The notes: generated from the letters alone by a model not told the origin. Counted from the stretch's first letter, positions 1-10,256 are shown. The stretch: 64,000 bases of DNA from an uncultured Victivallis sp. (GCA_944389895.1 CALXOA010000072.1:1-64000); one strand, 5' to 3'. Numbers and translations: made by a program.

Positions 1-639
1 TATGTGACGGCATGGGAGAACCCGAAACCGGAACTGGAAATCGCCTCATTCGATTTCCTCTCCAACGAAGCGGCACACGAGGGCGAAGTCGACTGGCATC
101 CGGCCCCGGCTCCGGTACCGGTTCTGATCGCGGCGACGGGAGAGAAAACCGCCCCGGGCCATGCCGCGCTGCTCGGGAAACGATTCCGGGCCGCCGCCGG
201 AACAAAGGAGGTCGGTTCCACGCTCTCCGGGGAAGTGAAAGTAAAGCGCCCGTCGGCGGGCAATGCCGAACTATCCATTCAGTTCCCCGCCTCCTCCGGC
301 AGGAATGTGCCGGCGGCTCGCATCGTATATGACAACGCCGGTCTGGCCTCCTCCTACACCGCGCTGAGCTGCCGGATCAGAAGTACCGACGGCGGCGTAA
401 TCCAGTTCGTATTGCCGCAGAAAAACTGGAAGGGGACCTGGACAGCCGATCTCAATGTCAAGGGAGACGGCATATGGCGCACATACCGGCTGCGTTTCGA
501 TCGGGATTTCACCACCTGGGGACAGATCAGCTTTGACGATCTGCGCAATGAGCTCTTTCTGTTCTATCGTTCGAAACGGGCACCGGAGGCAGAACGGCCG
601 GCGCTCTCCTTCGAAGTGAGTGACATCGCCCTCGAATAA
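1..639 (+). CDS. C-terminal part of a secreted/carbohydrate-related protein (partial, 5' end outside window)
   Basis: The reading frame is open from the first base, so this is the last 212 codons of a longer gene. The first visible stretch (AWENPKPELEIASFDFLS) resembles the end of a beta-sandwich domain seen in many secreted glycan-active proteins. It is followed at about residues 60-211 by a second beta-rich module with alternating hydrophobic strands, like a carbohydrate-binding or galactose-binding-like domain. No catalytic residues can be identified in the visible part. Fold and role are inferred from strand pattern only; the product could equally be a large hypothetical surface protein. 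Confidence 0.6.
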   Translation, partial: YVTAWENPKPELEIASFDFLSNEAAHEGEVDWHPAPAPVPVLIAATGEKTAPGHAALLGKRFRAAAGTKEVGSTLSGEVKVKRPSAGNAELSIQFPASSGRNVPAARIVYDNAGLASSYTALSCRIRSTDGGVIQFVLPQKNWKGTWTADLNVKGDGIWRTYRLRFDRDFTTWGQISFDDLRNELFLFYRSKRAPEAERPALSFEVSDIALE

Positions 640-705
640 CCCCCACCCGGGAAGAGAGGTTGTGAACAGAGGCGCAAAAAATAGCTTCAAATCCAGCGGG
701 AAGCG

Positions 706-734
706 TTGTAAATCCCGGTTCGAGGGGCTATATT
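706..734 (+). promoter_or_regulatory. sigma-70-type promoter for rpe
   Basis: TTGTAA (706-711), a 17-base spacer, then TATATT (729-734), ending 29 bases before the rpe start codon. The same two hexamers with the same spacing precede hisC. Confidence 0.5.
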
Positions 735-763
735 GGCAAGAATAGCCACAGGGAGAGCAACTC

Positions 764-1468
764 ATGAGAGATTTACGCCAACTGCCGACCGACCGGGTGC
801 TGGTCTCGCCGTCGGTGCTGGCCTCCGACTTCGGAGCGCTGGCGGCCGAAATCGGGCGGGCCGGATCGGCCGGGGCCGATGTGATCCATCTCGATGTGAT
901 GGACGGGTGTTTCGTGCCGAACATTTCCTTCGGACCGCCGGTGATCAAAAGCGTCCGTGCCGCCAGCGATCTCGTTTTCGATACCCATCTGATGATCGAG
1001 CATCCGTTGAAATACGCGGTCCCCTTTGCGAAGGCGGGAGCCGACCATCTGACGTTCCACCTTGAATGTGCCGATCCGACCGCGGAAGTCATCGAGGCGA
1101 TCCGGCAGGCGGGCTGCACGGTCGGAATCTCTCTGAAACCGGCAACCCCGGCCGAAGCGGTTTTCCCGTGGCTCGACCGGATCGATCTGGTGCTGGTGAT
1201 GACGGTCGAACCCGGATTCGGCGGACAGAGTTTCATGGCCGACCAGATGCCCAAGGTCGCGGCGATCAAACGTGAAATCCGGCGGCGAGGTCTGCACATC
1301 CAGCTCGAGGCCGACGGCGGTATCGATGAGAAAACCGTGATCCCGACCGCCGCCAACGGCGCGAACCTGATCGTTGCCGGTACCAGTGTATTCGCCCACC
1401 CGGCCGGTCTGGCCGAGGGGATCGCACGACTTCATGCCGCCACCGCAATGCTCGACAGCAACCTGTAA
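764..1468 (+). CDS. rpe: Ribulose-phosphate 3-epimerase
   Basis: Interconverts D-ribulose 5-phosphate and D-xylulose 5-phosphate in the cytoplasmic pentose phosphate pathway. The 234-residue length fits the family. HLDVMDG (42-48) and THLM (74-77) carry the metal-binding His and the catalytic Asp44, EPGFGGQSF (149-157) forms the phosphate-side loop, and EADGGI (182-187) supplies the second catalytic Asp184. The chosen ATG follows a purine-rich GGGAGAG. It is the first gene of a run that continues into the GcvT-like gene 28 bases downstream. The family assignment is secure. Confidence 0.95.
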   Translation: MRDLRQLPTDRVLVSPSVLASDFGALAAEIGRAGSAGADVIHLDVMDGCFVPNISFGPPVIKSVRAASDLVFDTHLMIEHPLKYAVPFAKAGADHLTFHLECADPTAEVIEAIRQAGCTVGISLKPATPAEAVFPWLDRIDLVLVMTVEPGFGGQSFMADQMPKVAAIKREIRRRGLHIQLEADGGIDEKTVIPTAANGANLIVAGTSVFAHPAGLAEGIARLHAATAMLDSNL

Positions 1469-1496
1469 CCACCGCCCCGGAAGGAGATCCGACGCC

Positions 1497-2612
1497 ATGA
1501 GCGCACTCAAGAATACGCCGCTGGTCGAGTACCATATTGAACTCGGAGCGAAAATGGTTCCTTTTGCCGGATGGAACATGCCGGTACAATACGAGGGGAT
1601 TCTCGCGGAACATCGTCACACCCGCAGCCGCTGCTCGGTTTTCGACATCTGCCACATGGGGGAGTTCCGGATTGCCGGCCCGGGGGCGGCGCAGGCGGTT
1701 GACCGGCTGCTGCTCCGTCCGGTCGCCGACCAGAAAGTCGGCAGTTGCCGTTACAATCTGCTGCTCACGCCGGAAGGAGGGGTGCTCGACGATCTGATCG
1801 TCTACCGGATGGAGGAAGAGGACTTCTTCATCGTCGTAAACGCCGGCAACACCGCCCTCGATGCCGCGGAATTTAAAGCGAAACTGCCGGAGGGAATTGA
1901 ATTTCAGGATCTTTCCGCCGACCTGGCGAAACTGGACCTGCAGGGACCGGATTCGGCAAAGGTGCTGGCGGAACTCGGTGTCGCTCCGGCCGATCTGCCG
2001 GCTTACTTTCACTGGACCATGACCGAGGTCGACGGTATTCGCTGCATTCTCAGCCGTACCGGCTATACCGGGGAGCTGGGCTTCGAACTCCATTTCGACG
2101 AAGAGTACGCCGACCAGCTCTGGGATCTGCTGCTGTCAACCGATCCGGTGATGCCGGCCGGGCTCGGTGCGCGCGACACTCTGCGGCTGGAAATGGGCTA
2201 TCCGCTGCACGGGCATGAACTGACAAGGGAGCTGTCGCCGATCGACTCCGGTCTGGGACACTTCGTCCGGCTCGACGACGGACGCGATTTCACGGGGCGG
2301 GAGGCTCTGCGTTCCAGACCGGTAAGACGGCAGATGGTCGGAGTACGGCTCGAGAACCGCCGGGCCGCCCGGGCGGGAAGCGCGGTGATGCGTTCCAACG
2401 AGGAGGTGATCGGAGTGGTGACTTCGGGAGCCTTCTGTCCGTCACTCGACGTGGCGGCGGCCCTGTGCAGCATCGATATCGAATGCCGGCTCGCACCGGG
2501 CGACAAGGTGTTGCTGGAGGCGGGGCAGGCGCTCCTTCCGGGCACGGTTACGGAACTGCCGTTTTACACGCGGGGAAGTGTCCGGGTCAAAGTTCCGGAT
2601 TCCGATAGATGA
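1497..2612 (+). CDS. gcvT: Glycine cleavage system T protein (aminomethyltransferase)
   Basis: The T protein transfers the methylene carbon of the lipoyl-bound glycine intermediate to tetrahydrofolate and releases ammonia. The 371-residue product has the family's N-terminal VPFAGWNMPVQY (21-32), the folate-site GGVLDD (94-99, with the Asp pair expected in the active site), GYTGELGFE in the middle, and GLGARDTLRLE before the C-terminal beta barrel. The ATG at 1497 is preceded by AAGGAG at good spacing; an upstream in-frame extension into rpe has no ribosome-binding site. No gcvH or gcvP is nearby, so either those lie elsewhere or this is a GcvT-like folate enzyme with another substrate. It overlaps the next gene by ATGA. 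Confidence 0.85.
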   Translation: MSALKNTPLVEYHIELGAKMVPFAGWNMPVQYEGILAEHRHTRSRCSVFDICHMGEFRIAGPGAAQAVDRLLLRPVADQKVGSCRYNLLLTPEGGVLDDLIVYRMEEEDFFIVVNAGNTALDAAEFKAKLPEGIEFQDLSADLAKLDLQGPDSAKVLAELGVAPADLPAYFHWTMTEVDGIRCILSRTGYTGELGFELHFDEEYADQLWDLLLSTDPVMPAGLGARDTLRLEMGYPLHGHELTRELSPIDSGLGHFVRLDDGRDFTGREALRSRPVRRQMVGVRLENRRAARAGSAVMRSNEEVIGVVTSGAFCPSLDVAAALCSIDIECRLAPGDKVLLEAGQALLPGTVTELPFYTRGSVRVKVPDSDR

Positions 2613-2974
2613 AAAGCCTGCTTTTCCCGCTGATACTGGTGGTTTTCGCGTTCGCCGCCTCGTGGCCGCTTCTGCTGCGGCGCTGGCCGTATTGGCGGCT
2701 GTTGCTCGGGTTGTCGACCTTTCTGATCCTGGCTTTCGGGGGGATCGTGATGCTCCACTTTCAGATGGAGAAAAATTTCGCCCGTTCCGGAGAAGCCATG
2801 GCACTCTCCGCCACCTGCAACTACCTGAGAGAGGGGGGAGACCCGACCCGTCTCGCGGCGGAACTTGACGCGTTGCGCAGCCGGGAGGATTTCAACAGGC
2901 TGCCGTTACGCAGCCTGATGCGGGGCTGGTTCTCCGCGGTACGGAAGGCGGAAGGAGCGGCGACCGAAAAATGA
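2609..2974 (+). CDS. Small two-helix membrane protein
   Basis: This 121-residue protein has two hydrophobic helices (about residues 4-23 and 30-52) followed by a charged, mostly helical tail. It starts within the stop of gcvT (ATGA overlap) and overlaps the next gene in the same way, so the three are translationally coupled. No known family is recognised. The next gene has the same plan (two helices, then a tail of about 50 residues), so the two may be subunits of one membrane complex or old duplicates; that is inference. Confidence 0.7.
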   Translation: MKSLLFPLILVVFAFAASWPLLLRRWPYWRLLLGLSTFLILAFGGIVMLHFQMEKNFARSGEAMALSATCNYLREGGDPTRLAAELDALRSREDFNRLPLRSLMRGWFSAVRKAEGAATEK

Positions 2975-3306
2975 GCAGTCTCATTCCTGTTTTCAACGCC
3001 CTGCTGGTAATCGCCGTACTGGTCGGGGGACCGATCTGGCTGCTCTGCCGTCTGAAGCAGCCGACCTGGGTGAAATTTCTGATCGGGTTCAACTATTTCG
3101 CGCTGCTCTGCTCCTTCTATCTTCTGCTGGCGACAAGCGCCGCGCTGGGGCAGGCCCGCGCCCAGGCCCGCGACAATATCGGCGTACTGGCGGCGGTGCT
3201 GCGCAGCCGTCCTGCGGAAGTGCGGCCGGTACTGGAGAAATATCTCCACGGAGATGAGGGCAGCTACTTCCTGCTGCGGAACGAGCTGCCCGGCACCGGG
3301 AAGTGA
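2971..3306 (+). CDS. Small two-helix membrane protein
   Basis: This 111-residue protein has hydrophobic segments at about residues 4-25 and 36-60 and a short soluble tail containing RSRPAEVRPVLEKYL. It begins at an ATGA overlap with the preceding small membrane protein and ends the rpe-gcvT run. Its function is not recognised. Similar size, topology and coupling to the upstream gene suggest that both act together. Confidence 0.7.
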   Translation: MSSLIPVFNALLVIAVLVGGPIWLLCRLKQPTWVKFLIGFNYFALLCSFYLLLATSAALGQARAQARDNIGVLAAVLRSRPAEVRPVLEKYLHGDEGSYFLLRNELPGTGK

Positions 3307-3314
3307 GCGCTCAC
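3303..3314. repeat. 12-bp perfect palindrome between convergent genes
   Basis: GTGAGCGCTCAC contains the TGA stop of the plus-strand gene and ends two bases before the stop of the minus-strand gene. It could act as a small bidirectional hairpin at the converging 3' ends; there is no T-run, so it is not a classical terminator. Confidence 0.4.
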
Positions 3315-3316
3315 CG

Positions 3317-4213
3317 TCAGCGGGATTCCAGATAGATTCCGATATTCGATCCGACCGGACGCTGATACCCTTTCCGGGTCTGCCGATTCACCATGACCGG
3401 GCACTCCTTCTCCCGGTCATAATAGCAGAGAGTGGCGGAACCGCCGCCATCCATATTGATTCCGTCTACGGCGCCGGCGGCCACCAGAAGCTCCGCCGTC
3501 TCACGGCCGGTGGCGCCGAGGCTCCACTCCGGCTGACGGCCGTCGACGGTAACGATGTAGAGCCAGCGCCGATCCTCCGACAAACCGTAAGCGATCCGGG
3601 GCATCAGCGGCTTCTCGTAATCCCCGCCATCGAGCACCTCTCCGTCCCGGAGAATGATCGCAAAACCGGAGGCGGCCAGACGGATCCGGCCGTACTCCTC
3701 CTCGGGCACCGCGGAGACAATATCGACCCGCCCGTCCTCGTAGACCACGAACACCGCCTTATGGGGACGGCTGTCGCAGATCACCTCTCCGTTCAAAATC
3801 CCCAACCCCGCAGGATGAGCATATTTGTGAGTGAACGGTTTCGTCCATGGCCACCACGGGGCGGAATTGGCCGCGACAATCATGTTCAAGCCGAGTCCCC
3901 CCTCTTCCTTCGGGCGGCGGGCCTGACGCATGAAATCAGCTGTCCTGACCCGTTTCGTACGGATGACCGCCTTGTCATAATCAGGCATCGGCTTGCCCCA
4001 GTCGGGATCGCGGGCGGTACCGGTGAACTGAAGCCCTTCGGTCCGCAGATCGATCCGCATCAGACAGATTTTCTGCAACCGGGGCTCTTCAAGCTCAAGA
4101 CGCAGGAACCGGACGCCGGTCTGAACTTCCGCAGCCTTCCCCCAGTCAATCGCGTCTATTCCCACCAGACGGCAACAGAGGAAACAGACCAACAGCAATA
4201 TCCGGTACGGCAT
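3317..4213 (-). CDS. Secreted phosphodiester glycosidase (NAGPA/DUF2233 family) protein
   Basis: The 298-residue product has an N-terminal hydrophobic signal (PYRILLLVCFLCCRLVG). Its C-terminal half carries the hallmarks of the NAGPA-like fold: a repeated NSAPWWPW-type segment, GLGILNGEVI, VTVDGRQPEWSLGAT and the diagnostic INMDGGGSATL near the end. Family members cleave sugar phosphodiesters (the mammalian uncovering enzyme) or process cell-wall glycans in bacteria; the substrate here is unknown. The ATG at 4213 is chosen because AAGGAG lies just upstream, whereas a longer in-frame extension has no signal peptide or Shine-Dalgarno. It converges on the rpe-gcvT run. Confidence 0.8.
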   Translation of the reverse strand: MPYRILLLVCFLCCRLVGIDAIDWGKAAEVQTGVRFLRLELEEPRLQKICLMRIDLRTEGLQFTGTARDPDWGKPMPDYDKAVIRTKRVRTADFMRQARRPKEEGGLGLNMIVAANSAPWWPWTKPFTHKYAHPAGLGILNGEVICDSRPHKAVFVVYEDGRVDIVSAVPEEEYGRIRLAASGFAIILRDGEVLDGGDYEKPLMPRIAYGLSEDRRWLYIVTVDGRQPEWSLGATGRETAELLVAAGAVDGINMDGGGSATLCYYDREKECPVMVNRQTRKGYQRPVGSNIGIYLESR

Positions 4214-4270
4214 GATACAAGCTCCTTCGATACGATTTCCCCGGGGGAATCCCCCGCAACGCACAAACCT

Positions 4271-4365
4271 CCCCCGGGAACTCCCGGCATCCGGGGGGGC
4301 TTTTCGTCTCAACGCCACCCACAAACACACAAACTCCCCCCGGCAGCCATCGAGCGACCGGGGGG
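4271..4365. terminator. Two G+C-rich hairpins between minus-strand genes
   Basis: CCCCCGG (4271-4277) pairs with CCGGGGG (4291-4297) and, on the plus strand, is followed by C and TTTT. CCCCCCGG (4336-4343) pairs with CCGGGGGG (4358-4365). They lie after the stop of the secreted gene at 4393 and before the start of the glycosidase gene, so they probably end or attenuate the upstream minus-strand transcript. T-runs are short, so efficiency is uncertain. Confidence 0.45.
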
Positions 4366-4392
4366 ATGATCTCTCAACCAATCAACAGAACT

Positions 4393-4974
4393 TTACTCCT
4401 GCGCATCCGGCAACGACTCGAGGATGGCCTCCTGAAACTCGACGTCGATATAGGCGCCGGTGAGGAGAATCTTCTGAAGCATTCCCGCCTTGAACGTCAC
4501 CTTGCCGAGTTCCACACCGTTGTATGCGGCCGAGAAAACACCGCCGCGACAGGTTATGACGATGGTCTGCCAGTCGTTGGGCTGTTCCGGCGGGGTGATC
4601 GCTTTGCCGAAAGCGGATTCGGAGAGGCTCTTTTTCGCCTTGTCGAGGAAAGTGTAGTTGTAGTTGATCGCCTTGGGATGAGCAATCAACTTGAACGTCC
4701 CTTCCTCACTCTTGAAATCCACCGCCATGAAACCATCGTTGATTTCGCCGGGGAACCGGTATTTGACGGTGAAACGGTAATCCCCGTCGTACTCGTCGTC
4801 GAAAATCTCGCGGTAATTCCACGCCTTCAGGTTCCGGATCGCAAGGACACCATTGGAGACCAGCTTGTCTCCGCCGGGATTTCCGGCGAAGTCGCTCTTG
4901 TAGAGCACATCGGCGGAGACGAAGAGAGGCGCAAGACCGAGCGCGACGGCAATCAGCAATAAGACTTTTCTCAT
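4393..4974 (-). CDS. Secreted protein, tandem paralogue of the next gene
   Basis: The 193-residue protein has a clear signal peptide (MRKVLLLIAVALGLAPLFVSA, cleavage expected after VSA) and a mature part rich in beta strands: VLYKSDFAG, LKAWNYREIFDDEYDGDYRFTV, DWQTIVITCRGGVFSAAYNG. The pattern resembles concanavalin/LamG-like sheets such as DUF1080. It aligns along its length with the product of the upstream gene (shared VLY-SDFA, AW, FDDE-D, W-T-V and G-F-A), so the pair arose by tandem duplication. It lies 15 bases downstream of that gene and is probably co-transcribed. A glycan-binding role is plausible but unproven. Confidence 0.75.
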   Translation of the reverse strand: MRKVLLLIAVALGLAPLFVSADVLYKSDFAGNPGGDKLVSNGVLAIRNLKAWNYREIFDDEYDGDYRFTVKYRFPGEINDGFMAVDFKSEEGTFKLIAHPKAINYNYTFLDKAKKSLSESAFGKAITPPEQPNDWQTIVITCRGGVFSAAYNGVELGKVTFKAGMLQKILLTGAYIDVEFQEAILESLPDAQE

Positions 4975-4989
4975 TTCACGACCTCCCCG

Positions 4990-5577
4990 TCACTTGCTCT
5001 CTTCAATGGTTTCCAGTTTGACATCCTTGATTTCGACGCTGGCGACGGCGGCGGAGATGCCGACCTTTTCCATCACGCCGAGATCGAATTTGAAGCTGCC
5101 GATCCGTTCGCCCTGAAACTCGGCGGTGAACTCCCCGTCACGGGCAATGACCACCAGCGTCTTCCAGCCCATCGGGTCCTCAAGCGTCTTCGGCGGCATC
5201 TTGCCGAGGTGATCCTCGCTCTTGCCTTTCTTGCTCTTGTCGGCGTAGTTGTAGACATAACGGACTCCGGCCGGACGATCAAAAATCTTGACCGAGCCGT
5301 TCTCTCCGGAAATGTCGATGGAAACAAATCCTTTCGATGGATCGCCGATGAAACGGAACTGCAGAGTAACCCGGTAGGCCTCGTCACACTCGTCGTCAAA
5401 AACGGACAACCCGGTATCCCACGCCTTTTCATTCAGGATGGTGAATACACCGTCCTTGACCCTCGGGTTCTGGTCTGCATTTGCAGCAAAGTCACTCTGG
5501 TAAAGTACTTCGGCGTGCAGAAACGGCATCATTCCGAAAACGGCGACAACGAGGGCGGCGATTTTGATTGATTTCAT
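4990..5577 (-). CDS. Secreted protein, tandem paralogue (LamG/DUF1080-like)
   Basis: The 195-residue product starts at the ATG at 5577, preceded by AAAGGAA, and has a signal peptide (MKSIKIAALVVAVFGMMPFLHA). The mature part is a predicted beta sandwich (EVLYQSDFAANAD, FDDECDEAYRVTLQFRFIG, GWKTLVVIARDGEFTAEFQG) and is a full-length paralogue of the downstream gene. A strong promoter lies about 60 bases upstream. No catalytic motif is visible; extracellular or periplasmic glycan binding is the best guess. Confidence 0.75.
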   Translation of the reverse strand: MKSIKIAALVVAVFGMMPFLHAEVLYQSDFAANADQNPRVKDGVFTILNEKAWDTGLSVFDDECDEAYRVTLQFRFIGDPSKGFVSIDISGENGSVKIFDRPAGVRYVYNYADKSKKGKSEDHLGKMPPKTLEDPMGWKTLVVIARDGEFTAEFQGERIGSFKFDLGVMEKVGISAAVASVEIKDVKLETIEESK

Positions 5578-5639
5578 CTTGCAGATTCCTTTCCCGATAT
5601 GTTTCTCCATTGCGTCTTCGCGGTCGGAGACTTCACAGA

Positions 5640-5667
5640 AGTATATCTTCTTTTTTCTTTTTGTCAA
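5640..5667 (-). promoter_or_regulatory. sigma-70-type promoter for the tandem secreted genes
   Basis: On the minus strand TTGACA (5667-5662), 16 bases, then TATACT (5645-5640). It fires toward the gene starting at 5577. Confidence 0.6.
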
Positions 5668-5719
5668 GACGGAAGATGGAGAAAACAATATTTTACCTTT
5701 GAAAATCTCATTGTGGCAG

Positions 5720-5748
5720 TTGCATTTTCTCATTCGGTGACCTATAAT
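5720..5748 (+). promoter_or_regulatory. sigma-70-type promoter for the SGNH hydrolase gene
   Basis: TTGCAT (5720-5725), 17 bases, TATAAT (5743-5748), 46 bases before the ATG at 5795. It is back to back with the minus-strand promoter at 5640-5667. Confidence 0.6.
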
Positions 5749-5794
5749 AGAATTATTTCAGCAACCACACCCGAAACTGTGAAGGAGAACCAAT

Positions 5795-7096
5795 ATGCTT
5801 CCGTTGAAATCACTCCTCGCCACAACCGCGCTGCTGGTCGGCGCCGCAGCCGGTGCCGCACTTCCCGACGTGGAGATCAAAACTGCCGGAGACCGGCGGG
5901 TGGAACTCAAGGTCAATGACGGTGGCAGGACCGCGGAAGCGACTTTCGACATTCCCCCGGTTGAAACGATCGAAGTCAGGAATGAGCGGTACGACAAGCT
6001 CAGGCTGTGGAATCCCCGGGCTGCCGGCTGGCAGCAGGAGGCGCTGCGGAAAACCAAATCGCAGGAGTGCAATACCCCGTTCGTCTATACCCCGGGAACC
6101 CTGAAGGTCACCTCCGGGAGAAAAGCCGATGCCAGGGTTTACGAGCGCGGCAAGGACTACGAGGTCAACGAAGAGAGAGGTACCTTCGGCCGCCTCGAGG
6201 GCGGTGCGATTGCGGAAGACACGAAAGTCTATGCCTCCTACAAGTATGTGCCGCAGCGGATGGACTCGGTCTTCCTGAAGGACGGGAAACTGGAACTTGT
6301 CGTTGGAACTCCCCATGTGACCAATCCGAAGCCGCCGGCGGGTCCGGACGGCGGAGTGCGGGTGGCGAACATCCTGACCCGCGGCTCCCGCCCCGCTCTG
6401 GCGCCGACCGACCTCTATCCGATCCGGGAAACGGAGTTCCCCGGCCCCACCTCCTCCGACATCGCGGAGAAGCTGCTCCCCGGGACGATGAAGAAACTCC
6501 GCAGCGGGGAACCGTTGCGGATTCTCGCCTGGGGCGACAGCGTGACCGGCGGCGGTTTCGTGCCGCAGCAATTCAAATGGCAGGAGCAGTTCGTCTCCAG
6601 GTTGAAGGAGCGCTTCCCGAAGGCGAACATCGAATTGCTCAATCTCGGCTGGGGAGGACGTAACACCAACACATTTCTGAACCAGTCGAAGGGTACTCCC
6701 TTCGATTATGAAAGCAAACTTCTCAACTCCAAAGCCGATCTCGTTGTCAGCGAGTTCGTCAACGACGGCGGACTCGGCCGGGAGAACTTCGAGAGCAACT
6801 ACAACCGGATCCTGAAGGATTTCCGGGCCGCCGGCTTCGAATGGATCATTCTGACGCCCCACTACATCGGCGGGATGAAGGAGCAGACGGAAGACTCCCG
6901 GAATTACGTGACGATGGTGCGTCAATTCGCGGCGGAGAACAACATTCCGGTCGCCGAAGGCTCGTTGCGGTACGGGCGGCTCCATCTTCAGGGGCTCTCC
7001 TTCCCGACCCTGATGGCAAACGGGTTCAACCATCCCGACGAGCGCGGCATGAAACTGTTCGCCGACGCCCTGATGGCCCTCTTCCCGGAAAAATAG
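5795..7096 (+). CDS. Secreted SGNH/GDSL hydrolase
   Basis: The 433-residue protein has a signal peptide (residues 1-21, AGAA before LPDVE), a beta-rich N-terminal module of about 215 residues, and a C-terminal SGNH hydrolase domain. The block I motif is GDSVTGGG with nucleophile Ser249, GWGGRNTN gives the block II Gly, FVNDGG the block III Asn-type region, and NHPDERG carries catalytic His413 with Asp415. Such enzymes remove acetyl or other acyl groups from glycans or act as small esterases. The ATG follows AAGGAG. The next gene, an AraC regulator, starts about 40 bases downstream and may sense the product. Confidence 0.82.
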   Translation: MLPLKSLLATTALLVGAAAGAALPDVEIKTAGDRRVELKVNDGGRTAEATFDIPPVETIEVRNERYDKLRLWNPRAAGWQQEALRKTKSQECNTPFVYTPGTLKVTSGRKADARVYERGKDYEVNEERGTFGRLEGGAIAEDTKVYASYKYVPQRMDSVFLKDGKLELVVGTPHVTNPKPPAGPDGGVRVANILTRGSRPALAPTDLYPIRETEFPGPTSSDIAEKLLPGTMKKLRSGEPLRILAWGDSVTGGGFVPQQFKWQEQFVSRLKERFPKANIELLNLGWGGRNTNTFLNQSKGTPFDYESKLLNSKADLVVSEFVNDGGLGRENFESNYNRILKDFRAAGFEWIILTPHYIGGMKEQTEDSRNYVTMVRQFAAENNIPVAEGSLRYGRLHLQGLSFPTLMANGFNHPDERGMKLFADALMALFPEK

Positions 7097-7137
7097 CGGA
7101 ACCCTCCGGTGCACCGGAATCCCGGAATGCGCCGGAA

Positions 7138-8007
7138 ATGAAGCTCCATCCGGAGAAGCGAGTGTCTGTTCCAATGAGAGAGGAGTTCATCTTTCCGCCA
7201 CCGGCGCCACCGGACTCCCCTTTCCAGCTCCGGCTGGCCGGTACGAGCTATTGTGACGGCAGTTATCTGATCGCCCGCCGGAACAGCGGCGACTGGGTGA
7301 TTGAATTTGTCGAACGCGGCCGCGGAACGCTGGAAGTTGACGGCCGGACCTGCCATCCGGAGGCGGGAGATCTCTATTTCGTACCGGCCGGAAGCACCCA
7401 TCGATACTGGTCGAGCGCGGAGGAGCCGTGGGTCAAGCACTGGATGAATTTCTCGGGAGAACTGATCCGCGAACTGGTTCGGCTCTACCGGCTGGAATCG
7501 GTCCTGCTGGTGCGGAACTTCTCCCGTCCGGAACTTTTCAAGGAGGCCCTGCGGCGTTTCCGGCGCCACCCCGAGATCATTCATTCCCAGACCGGCCCGG
7601 AGTTTCTGACCGCCGCAATCACCACGATGGCGGCGGATCTGGCGGCGGCGGCAGAGGCGCCTCCGAAACACTCCGAACAGGGGATGCAGCTGCGCTCCAT
7701 ACTGGAAGCGGCGGTATTTGAAACGGGACCGACACTCGACGATCTGGCGACGGCAATTTCGCGCTCCAAAGTTCAGGCGATCCGGATCTTCAAGCGTGAC
7801 TTCGGGGAGACGCCGGGGCAGTACCTGTTGAACCGCAAGCTGGAGGCGGCGCGGGAGCTGCTGCGCAATACCACCTGCCCGCTGAAGGAGATCGCGGCAA
7901 TGCTGAAGTTTTCCGACGAATACTATTTCGCGAGCATTTTCAAACGCAAGACGGGGCTTGCCCCCGGTCGCTACCGCTCCTGTCGTACCCCGGGAAACGA
8001 CTGCTGA
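7138..8007 (+). CDS. AraC family transcriptional regulator
   Basis: The 289-residue protein has an N-terminal cupin-like sensor: VEFGRGTLEVDG-like segment, then AGDLYFVPAGSTHRYWS, typical of AraC arm/cupin domains. It ends with two helix-turn-helix motifs (LDDLATAISRSKVQAIRIFK and CPLKEIAAMLKFSDEYYFAS) and the family signature FKRKTGLAPGRYR. It probably binds a sugar and activates nearby genes. The ATG at 7138 is the first after the upstream stop; ATG 7174 is an alternative, and neither has a strong Shine-Dalgarno. It sits directly downstream of the SGNH hydrolase gene. Confidence 0.85.
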   Translation: MKLHPEKRVSVPMREEFIFPPPAPPDSPFQLRLAGTSYCDGSYLIARRNSGDWVIEFVERGRGTLEVDGRTCHPEAGDLYFVPAGSTHRYWSSAEEPWVKHWMNFSGELIRELVRLYRLESVLLVRNFSRPELFKEALRRFRRHPEIIHSQTGPEFLTAAITTMAADLAAAAEAPPKHSEQGMQLRSILEAAVFETGPTLDDLATAISRSKVQAIRIFKRDFGETPGQYLLNRKLEAARELLRNTTCPLKEIAAMLKFSDEYYFASIFKRKTGLAPGRYRSCRTPGNDC

Positions 8008-8034
8008 TTTTCTGTTTTACAAAGATTGTAATTC

Positions 8035-8063
8035 TTGATTTTCAAGCATTACGGCAGTATATT
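8035..8063 (+). promoter_or_regulatory. sigma-70-type promoter for glutamine synthetase
   Basis: TTGATT (8035-8040), 17 bases, TATATT (8058-8063). Its position argues for translation starting at 8113, because an upstream in-frame TTG lies inside the -35 box. Confidence 0.55.
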
Positions 8064-8068
8064 CCAGA

Positions 8069-8090
8069 CATGTCAATTTTGTCATGTCAA
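8069..8090 (+). repeat. Direct repeat CATGTCAA at the glutamine synthetase start site
   Basis: CATGTCAA occurs at 8069-8076 and 8083-8090, 14 bases apart, at the expected transcription start region. It may be a regulator site. Confidence 0.35.
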
Positions 8091-8112
8091 GCAGGGAGCA
8101 AAACCGAATTTT

Positions 8113-10236
<2,124 letters not shown>

Positions 10237-10256
10237 CCCCGGGGAAGGGAAGCCCG

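Noticed and set aside
640..740. tRNA-like GGTTCGA segment near 717
   Set aside because: The flanking bases do not form a T-arm or acceptor stem, and the segment lies in the spacer of the predicted rpe promoter.
271..1356. 361-codon minus-strand frame opposite rpe
   Set aside because: Antisense of a well-conserved rpe gene; composition is typical of a shadow frame.
3254..4369. 371-codon plus-strand open frame opposite the phosphodiester glycosidase
   Set aside because: Antisense shadow; the minus-strand protein has INMDGGGSATL and a signal peptide, while the plus frame has no recognisable feature.
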